From Ceratodon purpureus (taxonomy: Eukaryota > Streptophyta > Bryopsida > Pseudoditrichales > Ditrichaceae), in the NCBI GenBank assembly GCA_014871385.1, contig CM026426.1, forward strand, positions 67,293,692 through 67,357,691: 64,000 nt of DNA, written 5' to 3'. The notes beneath the pieces were generated by a model. That model had not been told where the DNA came from. It searched no databases and saw only the letters and a program-made list of their open reading frames with translations. This document shows, in pieces, positions 34,093 through 45,594 of the stretch. Position 1 is the stretch's first letter. Each line of letters opens with the position of its first letter. The translations under genes and the position numbers were made by a program.

Positions 34093-34622
34093 TCAACAAC
34101 ATTTTTTTTAGAAATTCTGATTGTGTTTGTCTATCAGTGCAAATTCCTGAATCACCATAGAAATTTCCGCAAAATCAAAGTTATTTCTGATTATCAAATT
34201 TTCTCTTGCAAACCCAGTCACCTGTCACAGTTTAATGAGCTGGGTCGAGGCCACGGTCTTGGGGCACGCTGAGTTCGCGGTCATTGGCTAAGCCCTGTCG
34301 AGAACCTACTCCAACTGCGCAATTTAAATTATTAACGACCCTCATCATGATGTCAAGTCGGAATTACCACAACGACCTCAAGACGTCAAATTGTTAGAGC
34401 GAGATGAGCACCCTACGTGAGAAATGGCGGCTGCATCAAACGTGGGCTGAGCCAATGCCGAGTTCTCGCAGTCCTTTCCCATGCTCAAAGTTTTCTGAGG
34501 TTTTCTGAAGTTCTCTGGTTTCAACTTGTAGTTTTTTGGGTTTATCAGGTTGAGGGGTATCAGTTGAGGCTCAGGGTTTCTCGTTGCGAGGGATTTATCA
34601 GTTGAGTCTCAAAGTTGTAGAC

Positions 34623-35745
34623 ATGGGAGAAGTTAGGTGTCAGCACTATTTTCATGTGAAGGTTGGGCTGCCGAACGTAGGTTTGAACCCTGGCTTTGAC
34701 TGCCACCATGTTAGCAACGAGGAGCTGGTTTCCATATTCGGGAAGAGGGTATCTCTCAATGGTTATTGTTGCGACGGAGTCACATTGGAGAAGGTGAAGT
34801 CGAGGGTGTGGAAGCTTTACCCCGCAATTTGGCAAACCCCCGAGCTTCCGGAGGGTCATCATATTCCCGAGTGCTTCGCCAGGGCGGTCGTCTCCGAGGT
34901 GTGCCATCACTACCCAATGAATTGGGCCAAATACGCGGAAGATCGCTGGAGGGGTAAGAAGCCGGAAGGAGGGGATGAATGCGTGGTCTTGTATTGCACC
35001 GCCGATTGGAGCGACACGTACTTCGAGATTATCTGCAGCGGCCTGCAAGCCGAGATCGCGGAAGGTGAGAGGGAATGCCAATCGGGCGCGGCAGATCATC
35101 GCGTTGCATTCGAAAGGTTGGACTTCTGAGGCAGGCTGCAAAGCCCCCGGTGTGCGATATGGCTAGACAGGAGCTTCAGATTGAACTGAAGTTTATGAAG
35201 GAAAAGCTGGAATCCTGTGAGACGAAACTCGCGAAGTGGCTTGCTATGAAGTCGGTTGTCGATGGTTCTGCTGACGCAATGTTTCTCAAATTCTACGAGG
35301 ATGAAGTCCATAACGAGGAGCTGAAGATCTTGCAGTTGGGGGAGGAGGCGCATCGTATGATGGAGCGACTAAGTGAAACTGGCTTGGAGCTCGCGAAAGC
35401 AATTGAGGAGGAGAAAGGTTTGTTATCTGCAAAGCAATTTGTGAAGGAGAAGCTGAAGGGCCTTAAGGATAATCTCCCAGAGCTACAACTATGGTCCCTT
35501 TCTTCTCTCTTCCGCGCACCCAGCCCACGAATCGCAACGCCGACTCAGCTCATCGACGTAATTACCTTCACTGTTCACTGTTGCTCCCTCTGCAAGCAAG
35601 GATTTCCGGAGATGGATCTGGTGATAGCCTCTTGCGCCTGCCCATACCACCCTTGGTGCGCGGCTGTGCAGACTTCGCTCTTCGATACTTGTGGCAGATG
35701 CAAGGAGTAGTTCTCCAAGAAGTGGCTAGACAATTTTGGTTATTT
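34623..35745 (+). pseudogene. Coiled-coil protein with C-terminal RING-like zinc site, copy 1
   Basis: Begins MGEVRCQHYFHVKVGLPNVG at 34623. A conserved N-terminal region follows (HHVSNEELVSIFGKRVS, RVWKLYPAIWQTPELPEG, EVCHHYPMNWAKYAEDRW), then a charged helical region likely to form a coiled coil (about 35160-35480: RQELQIELKFMKEKLES, LLSAKQFVKEKLKGL). The C-terminal Cys/His cluster is CSLCKQGFPEMDLVIASC-ACPYHPWCA ... DTCGRCKE, a C2-C.CH.C-C2 pattern like RING or PHD-type zinc ligands. A frame change near 35110 and a TAG at 35708-35710 interrupt it; the residues past the TAG still match copy 2 (KKWLDNFGY versus DFWLKSFGF). I recall this as a multicopy family in mosses; function unknown, ubiquitin ligase activity only a guess. 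Confidence 0.55.
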
Positions 35746-36191
35746 TAAGTGCGAAGGTATGTCAATATCACAGACTATGTCCTTCGTGATGGTAGTTCAG
35801 CACTTTGTGTCCATTCCATGGTACCTAACCTCTGTCTTAGTTTGATTGAGTAGGGCCAGCAAATGCGGGGAGTACGTCGGATGCTGTAGAAGGTGAGAAG
35901 AAACGCAGGCACTTAAATTTTGACATTGGTAGCCGGATCTATACTCGAAAGGAGAGATCGTCACCAACGTGCCGAAGGAAATCTTAGGAGCACCATCCAA
36001 CAAAAAACTCCTGGATTTGAGGCGAGCCTAAGCAAATGACAGAGTGGACTGCGCTATTAATCTGATAATTTTCTTCCACATTCCCCCAGTCATGACTTGG
36101 ACCATGGTTTACCTTTTTTTGTCGGGGAATTAGATTGCCAGGTACAATATTGGTATAAATGATAATGGAAATGGAGTTTCAAACCATGCCA
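35746..36191. other. No gene seen
   Basis: 3' flank of the RING-like gene copy; no ORF or repeat recognised up to the MITE target site. Confidence 0.4.
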
Positions 36192-36200
36192 CGTTTTGAT

Positions 36201-36534
36201 CCCTTGCGATAAACCTCGCCCTCGTCTTAATGACGAGGGCCCCCCAACCAGGGCTGTCATTGGAGGGGGCAAAAAGCCCCCTATATTTTGCATGTTGATG
36301 AAAAAAAAAAAAAAAAAAAATTAAAAAAATTAAAAAAATATATAAACTAACTAAAATTAATCTAGTGGGTCCCCCTAGACTAATTCGGGGTCCCCGATTT
36401 CATTAAAAATAAAAAAAATACTAAAAAAGGGCCGCAGGGCCCCTAAAAATAGATCAGGGAGGAAAGGAGAAAGGGGAGGAGGAGGGGGAGGGCCCGCCTC
36501 GTCATTAAGACGAGGGCGAGGTTTAGAGCGAGGG
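36201..36534. mobile_element. Mutator-type MITE (334 bp) with 9-bp target duplication
   Basis: The flanks carry CGTTTTGAT on both sides (36192-36200 and 36535-36543). Terminal inverted repeats of about 38-40 bp start CCCTTGCGATAAACCTCGCC on the left and CCCTCGCTCTAAACCTCGCC on the right (minus strand). An exact 28-bp match runs from AAACCTCGCC onward (36211-36238 / 36497-36524). A 9-bp duplication with long TIRs is the Mutator signature. The interior has an A-run and GC-rich ends; it is non-coding. The MULE gene at 16.8-20.5 kb is not shown to share these ends. Confidence 0.88.
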
Positions 36535-36543
36535 CGTTTTGAT

Positions 36544-39500
36544 AGGAAGATGACCTGGAAACTTTATTTTGGAAGTTTCTGATCCGAAAAACTGTCTTTG
36601 AATGATATTGACTTGAAAAACTCTGTTTTGGAAGCTAAAGATGAGAGAACTAGACTCTTGGTTCGCACTTTATCCTAGGTGACTTTTAGAACAACGAGAT
36701 TTTGTAAAGCTCTCGGGAGCCCTGCAGATCCATACTAACCTTGCAGTTCACAGATATGGTGATTGTTGTCGGCTCAAGAGTAATATCAGTCTTCGCTTTT
36801 GTAGCTTGTTTTCGCTTTTTATTACTGCCTTTTGGTGAGTTGTTGATTCTGCAGCTCTTTCATCTGTCGTAAGTTCAGGAAGAGTTGTCTTCTGCCATAT
36901 CTTGGCATTTAGCCAAATTCAAAGGAGTTTTCTAGAATTATTACTTGCGAGGTCATTTGATAATGTCTTAAAATTTTCTTAAGTAGGATCGAATTGAACC
37001 CAATGTTTGAACCACGAACTTTATCCGAGTGGAATGCTTGGTTTTGTGTAGTGTTTTTCAGTTCTTCAGTACCATAAGGCTTTTAGATTTTTGAAATTTT
37101 GAGTTGGATTCGTAACTTGGTTCAGGATTTTTGTTTGAGTTGTCATGCGTAATTGAAAGGAATTGTTGTTTAATTGATTCATGTTTAAGACCTTTGATAT
37201 GCAAGACTGGTTAACAAATCTCTCATGGCGCCAGCGCGTCTTGCTAACTTATGAATATCTACCTTGCGTTTCAGACTTTTGCCTTATAGATGCGAATTTG
37301 CTAGTTCTATCACATTATGACGCCCACATATTTGTTTGTTAGAAATTTGTCATCGTCGAGGCGTTGAATGTAGATTTTATAGCTATTAATTTCGGATTGT
37401 GTATGTATGTCAATTGCATAGTTCATTTTTATATTGCTTACTATTTCTTTAAACTAATGATTTTTTCTTCCCGTACTTAGGTGCACTGACATTTATTAAG
37501 TGGCAATTGGATGGTGAAATATACCTTTGACTTCAATTGCAGGCCAATATCTTTTGTATATAAATTACAGATTTCCAATCAGGTCGGTTAATCAGTCTCC
37601 TATGGGCGCAGTTTCAGAGACCCGACTGGGCTCCCGCCAGGGGATGGTGGTCACCGAATGTTCTCTTAGTTTAATTTCTGGTCTTTATCTTTTATCCTAG
37701 TTACACTTGGTAGACCAAGGCCTCCTGGGGCCCTTGGCGGTTGATCTTTCCCTTTGAAGTAATAGACTTGTATTACGTGTCTTCAAAAAGAAGAAATCCC
37801 CTAAGGGCGCCGGCGCCATTTGGAATATGTCGCATTGAATTTTCTACCGTGACTGCATTGGAGGTTGTTCATGTGCAATATGGTTACATGTTATTATATG
37901 CGGATTGGTTCAGCTCGGGGATTTCTTACTTCGTGAATGCTTCAGTTTTCTTATTAATTTGTAACGGTCCTTGATGTTTCTAAAGTATTGCAGTTGATAT
38001 TTTTTTGAAGGACCAATGGTGCTTTTATTACTGATGCATTTAAATAATCATTGTATACAACTTTTGACTCTGTCTTTAGCCTTTTGGATAGTCAAGGATT
38101 GTTTGAACCTCATATCAGTTCATCTTTTTTTCAATTGACTTGTGATTTGTAGATAGCTACCTGATGGGAACATCTTATTGTTGAGTTAACAGGTTCTTTT
38201 ACTTCGTTGCAACTTTCCCTCTATCTTAGTTCCATTGGTTAATGCCTTAATTCAGTCATTTTAGTCACAAATCGTAAACTGAATTAAGCAGCTGGAACAG
38301 CATATAGAATCCGCATTTTAAGAGTGTAATACGTTGTTTCAAAATTTACGGTAATGATTGAAGCACAAAATTCAAATTTGTTATGTCTAAAGCGTTTGAT
38401 TGTAAGTAATGATTAAGGCAGTATTCTAGGACCTCTACCTTATTTTAGCATGAAATCACTATGTTATGGTGTTACTAAAGAATGAAAAATCAAATAGATA
38501 TAAATTTTTTCTATATAATTTTTTTTTTAAATGTGTATTCAATTTCTTATAGAAATTCAATTCCAAAGAGCAAAATCAAAGATTTTTACCATGTTTGTTC
38601 AACATCATTTAAAATAATGTTTTTAAGTTTATATGAATTAGACACCTTTTTACATCATGTCTTAAGAGGATGAAGAAAACTTTGACTCTTCTTGCATTGT
38701 GAAATTATAAGACCTTTTTATAATCAAAACTTAGGAAAACAATAATAGCTAGTTGAATGCAATGACCTGGATCTAGTATAAGGATGCCCAATATATCTAG
38801 TTTTTCTAGGCTAATATTTTAATTATTCTCGAGTACACTATTTGTTGTATTGTGCTTACCAAGAACCTATTCCAAGCATTACATTAAAATTTGTGATTGG
38901 TTCCATCAACTCGTGTAATATTGACTTGGGTTTATACCTCCACGAAAAGGAAAATGGCAAAAGGAGGTGAGGTCTTGAAAAGCTCTAAGAACAAGCTTAG
39001 AGAATATAGTTGAAGGATGTTTTGAACTTTTTCATGTGAATGGCATAACTCGTTCTTTTATTGTCGAACAAGGAAACTAGAGGCACAAAATGCAATTTTC
39101 AGAGTTTATAGACAATTTTTTGACAGGGGCCAGTATTCCAAAATTACTGTTTTAGTCAATCATGATAAAATAAGCACATTCACCATTTAGTACATACCAT
39201 ACCCTAAACCCAGATTTCATCATAATATACCTATTTATTTTAAAAGGGCATGACTACCAACGGTGGTCAGTGTTCATAGTTGAATTCAACAGGCCGGTCC
39301 GATGTCGTGTCTTTGCTGGCGGCCGTTTGTGTGTCATAGATCAGGAAGGAATAGTTTTAACTGGAAATGAGTTTGCATTGTCGACCCAGTGCAACGGAAT
39401 CTAGGCATTCTGACAGATGGTGTCGCAAATTCGGCCGGCTATTTGAGATAACGGGCTTACGGAAATTTCTACAAATTTATAACAATGTATTTTTTTTTTT

Positions 39501-40771
39501 GAAGACACGTAATTTACGAGTTTAGTGTAAAACATACTTAACAATGTATTTGGTGGACCAATATGCTATGAAGGTTCTGGTGATTTGTAGGATCCAAAGG
39601 GAAGTTCTTCATTTTAGCTATACAAATATCCATTTATCCAGATCAACCATGCTCTTGATCAAATTTTTGTCGATGAAATAAAGTATGTACATAAAACAGA
39701 ATTCACATTTGCTACAAGATTGGGTTCGCTGTGATGGATTCATGGCTCAAGCAGGCAATTGATCAAAAGGGGTTACTGGCGTCGGCGCCAACAGGGAGAA
39801 CTATGTGCATTACCATGCACTGTCTGATTAAAGCATGCTTGGAATTTCCGACTATCCCTTCTGATTATCGCAAAATCAGCACAAAACATTGTTCAATTGC
39901 AGTACAATTCTACAGTGATCCTGATATTAGTCGATATACTTCTACACAATCTAAAGGCCAACCTACAACTTCGACTAAATGATATGGCAGTAACTCTACA
40001 ACAGATTCCAAACAACCATTTCTACTGATATTGGTAATCCGATCAATATCCGCCTCGGGTCGTTTCAAAAGCAAAGTAAACCGAGAAAAATTCAAAATGT
40101 AGAGGTCCTCATTGTAACAGTCCTACACAAACTTCTTTCGCAATGGGCATTTTGCTAGGATTGACCTCAAAATCTGCTTTTTAACAAACTGTGTCAACTG
40201 AGTCATTTACGGAAGCAAGGGATTGTCTATATTATGTTAAACATGGGTAGTACGGTATCCAGTCTCAAGTCGCCAACTGTCGGTCGATGTGTGCTGATCG
40301 CATGTTGGAACCCATTGCGGTTGTATCTGAGCTCCTAACCTGCAAAAGTAACCGAATATGCTGTGAACAGAAAATATTCGCAGTTCCTTTCCAGAGCGTG
40401 ACATACACAACTTAGTTAGAATGATGTAAGCAATGCTCTTTATTAACTGTAGTAAACTGAAGCAGAGAGGAATACACCAATTCTTACACATCACACGCAA
40501 CCATTGAACTTGCTAACACAGCAACTCATTCTTTCTTCTTTATCCGTTTTCGCGAGCTTGCTGGTGACATGTTTTTTCTTCCAGTGTAATTCCCCCCGCC
40601 GACGTCCAAATTCAAGTGCGATCTTCTTCTCTCACTGGAACTTGGAGCCACCACCACCAGCGTTCCATCTGGCATATTGTCTGTTGAAAATGCAATTGCA
40701 ATTTATAGCCAGATCATTGAACACCGATGGCGACAAAAGCAAAAATCGGTGGGTAGGAGTTCGTATTACTT
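36544..40771. other. AT-leaning intergenic DNA, no gene; short retroposon tail at 38004
   Basis: No convincing coding frame in about 4.2 kb. TTTTTTTGAAGGACCAATGG and TGCTTTTATTACTGATGC at about 38004-38040 resemble the retroposon ends at 27.5 and 32.5 kb. The palindrome GGCGCCGGCGCC occurs at 37806-37817 and a near copy at about 39779-39790. A slightly GC-richer patch at 39250-39460 encodes nothing I recognise. Confidence 0.45.
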
Positions 40772-42029
40772 TCATGTACTTGAAAGTACCTTTGCGAAGC
40801 CGAAACTCTTTAGCCAGAAGTCGAGGAATTTTCCGTTGCATACCTTTCCAGCACATGTGTCGTCTAGTGAAGTGTGCACCGCTGCGCACCACGGATGATA
40901 ACCACAGAGGCAAGGCGAAATTACAATATTGAGTTGTGGAAACCATGAACCGCATAACGCGCACGCTCTTAACTTCGCTGTGTCAATTTCTTGCTGGGGT
41001 GGTTTGGGTTCAGTTGGTCCGACTGCGGGGGAAGGAGATCGGATTATAGTAGTGGGGCATTTTACTTCAAGAGTCTTCAGAAAATGCTGCACTCGCTCCA
41101 TCTCGGTCTTCTGCGCCTCTACCGCCACACGTAGGGTCTCCTCTTCCTCGATCGCCTTCCGCTTGTCCTCGTCCGAAACTCCCAATCGGCTCACCTTCTT
41201 CTCAATGTTTGTCTTCAGGGCACTGATCCCGTTCAGCTCGCACTTTACCTCGTTCTCAAACTAGACTCTCTGCGCTTGGTCGTCCAAATTCTCTGACAGA
41301 CTCTCCATCTCGTGCTTCATCTCCCCCACTAAAAAATTGTGAAGACTCTAACACATTCTGCAAGCTTTTGAGCTCCTCTGCTAACTTCTTCGCCTGAGCT
41401 TCGCCAAGGGGACGCCAATTCGCTATGAGTGTCTCTAGAGCCTGCCGGTGCGCAATGCATGCGTTGTGATGTTCGATGCTGGCCTGCTCTAGCTCCCTTG
41501 AATATCTCTCTAGGACTAAGTCGTAGTAGCGGTCTCCAGTGTCGTCTTCCTCATAATGTATTACGGGCTCGTCACAGCTCTCTATGGTTTTCCCTTTCCA
41601 ACGATCCGCGACGTACCTCGCCCAGTTCATAGGATTGTTGTGGCACACCTCGAATACCACGGCACGCGCAAAGATTTCGCAAATGCAGGAATGCACCGGC
41701 ATTATCTGAGTTTGCCAAATTGCAGGAAATAGCTGGTACACGCAAATCCTAGCGTCGAACTTAGCGTCGTCGTACCTGTAACCCTTGTGACTCATCTTTT
41801 CCCCAAAGATATACAGCAGCTCCTCGTTACTGACGTGGTTGCAGTCTTTGGAAGGGTCCAATCCTTTAGCTGGCAACCCGATCTCCCTCAAAAAATACAG
41901 TTCCTTCCCCACCTGATCCTCCATCTCGGCTGAGTCTAACCCGTCTACTACAATCTCGCTAATGCGGTCGACACTACCTCGCGCTACCCTCAGTTTCATG
42001 AAATTGTACTTCGCGCTAATGCTCAACAA
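40772..42029 (-). pseudogene. Coiled-coil protein with C-terminal RING-like zinc site, copy 2
   Basis: A paralogue of the gene at 34623-35745, in opposite orientation. It begins MLSISAKYNFMKLRVARGS at 42029 and shares CNHVSNEELLYIFGEKMS, YQLFPAIWQTQIMPVHS, FEVCHNNPMNWARYVADRW, a coiled coil (EAQAKKLAEELKSLQNVLES; later KAIEEEETLRVAVEAQKTEM) and CALCGSWFPQLNIVISPC-LCGYHPWCA at the end. The C-terminus is longer than copy 1 (GKFLDFWLKSFGFAKV). One frame change near 41340 and an in-frame stop near 41262 separate the N- and C-terminal halves. Amino-acid identity with copy 1 is moderate, so the two diverged long ago. Confidence 0.55.
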
Positions 42030-43559
42030 TGTTGTCGCCCTAATGTCGCCAGCGCCATGGCCACCGAGTTTAGGAAGATGATGGTTGGGGTGACCTGAGT
42101 TAAATGGTAGCCTTCTCTTAGTAAGTTTTGATGATTATAAGTTGCATTGTGGTGAGCAAGATGTCTATTCAATTGGGGTGTGTTAATTAATGATCAACGT
42201 CTCTGAAGTCTAGACAGAGTAATGCCTAGTTTCCGAAGTGATGTGCAGAAATTGTTGCATTGACGTATGATGGTATGCTATTTAGTATTGATGATGAACT
42301 TACGTGGAGAAATTAACGGATGGTGTATTGGTTTTAAATTTCCATCCAGAAATCTGATACTTGATGAGAGATTTATTGCTCTAGATTTAAAACTTCTTGG
42401 TCCCCGGAACTGAACATGGCGCCGGCGCCAAGTTCTTGAGCTTCAAGAATTCAGGATGATAATTTCAGATTAACCTAAACAAAACAAGGAGGCAGAATCT
42501 GAAACTAACTGAGACAACATGGCTTTTGTTTTCACCTCATCTTCCTGTATTCATGTATTTTTACGTATTCATGTATTCTTGTATTCATACATATTCATCC
42601 GTATTGGATGAATTAATGGTATATACTGTCAACGGCGACTGCTCGGCGTATTTTCATGTATTCGTCATGTATCTGTTTTGTTTCGGACACTGGTTAGTTG
42701 GTGAATGATGATACTTTTTTCATCTCTGACGACCTTTGCATCCCTGACAGTCATGCTAGTCATACGGTCTGCCTAGTCTATATTGCTACAGATTTGGCCT
42801 ATACACCCACCCACGCCCTCCAAACCATGCACCCTTAAACTTTGTCCTCCCTCTTGGGAGGAGCTCAAGCAATGGGAGGTCCTCGTCGCATTAGGGCCAG
42901 GACGTTTGCCCAGCCAGTGCATAAGGGACCTCAAAACGTGGGAGTCCCGACAGGGAGGGGGTCAACCTGATTAACTCTTGTGCCCCCCACTGTATGTCAA
43001 ACAAAACTTTTGTTGACTGATAGTGTGCTCCGCTGATAGTGTCGAATGATAATGATAGAGTGCTCTGCTTTGGTTGAGCACGTTGGGATTCGTTACCCAC
43101 TGCTAACATGGACGCGATTCAAACCTGGGACTTCCCGGAACTTACTAAACACACTTCGCAGCTGCCGGTGAAACCCATCTTTGGGTGAGAATTCAAGTAA
43201 CAGTCGGCTGAAACCTAGGAACAGAAACCACCCCCGAAACAAGCAGGCCGGGAAAACTTGAGCGCACACGGCAAAATTGCCGGGCGGTGACTTCCAAAAG
43301 GAGATCAAAAAAGAAATTAAGCCTCGACAGAATGAAGAGGCAGGGAAAAACTCACGAACGAGAAAGACCTAAAAGGGCAACCTGTCCTGACAAAAGTGAC
43401 AAGGAAAGACCTAATGAAGGAACGGAAGCCGAGAAACCCCATGCACGTACGCGCAGGGGGGGGGGGCTCCAAGGAGAAAGTCACAAGAAAATCTATGACG
43501 ATTGAAACCCTGGGGTCAACGAGGTGCCCCAATGGAGTTCATGGGCGCGAGGAACCGCG
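42030..43559. other. No gene seen; simple repeats
   Basis: GTATTCATGTATT-like units recur at 42540-42600, and GGCGCCGGCGCC lies at 42418-42429. A GC-richer patch at 42780-43560 has overlapping frames on both strands with no recognisable product. A stretch at 43090-43140 resembles a tRNA B box on the minus strand (GGTTTGAATCG), but no tRNA fold was found. Confidence 0.4.
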
Positions 43560-44580
43560 GCGAATTAGTGTCGTCGGGGAGGGAGAGCTAGTCTAGGAGC
43601 TGTATCTCTGGGAGGAGGCGCGGGAGTATCCTCGTCGTCTCCGAAGTCGCTGTGGATGTCGTCATCGTCATCTCCGAGGCCGCCGTGGAGGTCTTTGAAG
43701 ATTTGGTCGAGGATCGCCTTTGCGAGTTCCTCTACTTCGTCTAGCCTATAGCACAAAGCGGAAGGTGTATTGGCAGGCGGTGGTGAGTCCCTGTGGGAGG
43801 GTTGCGCCGAGTTCGCGAGCTGAGTCTGCTTGTAAATCCTTGCCGATGAGAGGTGGTTGCTAAAGTCCCTTGAGAGATAATCCCTATGAGGAGTAGGGTT
43901 TTATTGAGGCTTACCCCCTGTGTCTGAACAAGAGAATTCTCCCCTGCACCATATGGTAAGAAAAGCGCTCTCCATTTGTGTGTGTTTATCTCTGTTTCTT
44001 TTCTTGCGGTATTTCTGAAGCTGCCTCCAGGCCGCCATCCCCACCTGTACGGTGCATTGCTAGGATTTGTATAACGCAACTCCAATATGGAATGTACCTT
44101 CATGAAGGTCATGCTTAATATGCTCGCCCATATATATCAGATGAAATCACATCTGATTATGTACCATGGTGTATCTTTGTTGACAATGCAGGATGAGCGT
44201 GCGTCCCAAAAGAGGTCCTCCGCGTTTGCAGCTTCTCGGCCATGGGGTCTCGGGCGGTCTAAGACTCTATAGAGGGCGTCCTTCCATGAATTGAGAGGGA
44301 GCTTGATGTCAACTTTTGCGATGAGAGCTCTTAGCTTGTCCTAGGCAGGTTTCACCGCAAAACAAGGAAAAAGTCCATGCTCCTGTGTTTGCCGAACATT
44401 GCCAGGGCACAGTGGGCAGATCCCAGAATGACCGATCCGCTCCCTCCATGAGCCGATAGGTAACCCCTCGGCTATGGTGAGCCATACCATGGAAGAAATC
44501 TTCCTGGGAGGAAGCACAATAAAGTGGACCAAAAAAGTGCTTATCTTTTCACCAATTTCAGCCTTTACCGTAAACACTAG
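43560..44580 (-). mobile_element. LINE remnant with zf-RVT domain
   Basis: On the minus strand, near 44340-44490, MVWLTIAEGLPIGSWRERIG followed by CPLCPGNVRQTQEHGLFPC is a zf-RVT (reverse transcriptase-associated zinc) domain. Downstream frames on the same strand match the usual LINE continuation (PLNSWKDALYRVLDRPRP, DARSSCIVNKDTPWYIIRC, WRPGGSFRNTARKETEI). Several stops and frame changes lie between them. The reverse transcriptase itself is not in the window, so the element is 5'-truncated or broken, which is typical of LINE insertions. Confidence 0.6.
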
Positions 44581-45264
44581 AGAAAGTGGGATCTATGTTA
44601 TGTCGATGCATGATTAAGTTTGAGATACCAATAGTAGACTTGATGGACTTCAACTTCCCAAAGTTGCGGGAGAAGACATTGAGTTTACCATGGAAAACCG
44701 AGACGTCGAACTCGGACAAAGTGAACTGACTCGTTTGGAAAAGAGAACAGAACGGTTTACGATTTTTTCAGAAATCACTTTTAATTTTGCGGGGCCCCCC
44801 GCTTTTGAAAAATGGTTGTAGAAATTTACCTGTTTGAGTACTTTGCAAACTTGGATGGGCTAAAAGTACCGTTTCGACGTTTTCGGGACAGTGCTTTCGA
44901 CGAGTCTTTTGGGGCTCTTTGATTTATTTTTTTCAAAATTTCAATATTCTTTCCGGATGATACTGAAGAATGTGATTTCCCGGGGAAGAAAAAAGTGAAA
45001 AATAATTAAATAAAAAATGGACATTTTACAGTAAATTCACTGTGAAAAAAGTGCTAGTGGAATGCAAGTGCTGTGGACTAGTGCCACATCACAACCGTTA
45101 GCTCAACAATTTCATGGGAACCTCTTTACTGTTTCCAATCAATGCAGTTCTGTCGATCCTGCGAGGGTGTCAGGCAATGGTACAGTCGTCAATTAGAAGG
45201 TATGAACGTGTTGATTTCTGAGAAAATGTTCGATGGTAATCATTGTTGAAAAACCGTCGCGATC
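44581..45264. other. No gene seen
   Basis: Intergenic stretch between the LINE remnant and the SEC12-like exons; no ORF of interest. Confidence 0.4.
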
Positions 45265-45594
45265 ATGGAGAGCCTCGGTGGAGTGGACCCTCACGTGGGA
45301 GGTAGTCAGAACGAGGAGGCGGCGGAAAATGCTCCGGTGATGCCGACCGGATCAAGTGCAAGTCAGATTGAGGCACTGTCTGGACACTTACCGAAAGAGT
45401 AAGGCGGAGATGATGGACACATTTGTGTGATTGAATGAGGGACTTTCGATGTATGTGCATGGTTTTGGAGGAATTTGGAAGTTGATATCGTGAATTTTTG
45501 TGATTTTGGGGAAATTAGGGTTTGGGGTTTGGGTTGATGATTTGTGGGGTTTTAGTAAAATTGAGGGTTTGGTGACTTGATTTTTGATGTGTAG

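Noticed and set aside
43090-43140. tRNA-derived SINE or tRNA gene
   Set aside because: A B-box-like GGTTTGAATCG exists on the minus strand, but no A box at the proper distance and no cloverleaf.
45265-45398. Confident first exon of the SEC12-like gene
   Set aside because: The ATG frame is open, but the best donor (GTAAGG) is out of phase with the next exon and the in-phase donor is weak; it also lacks the missing WD40 blades.
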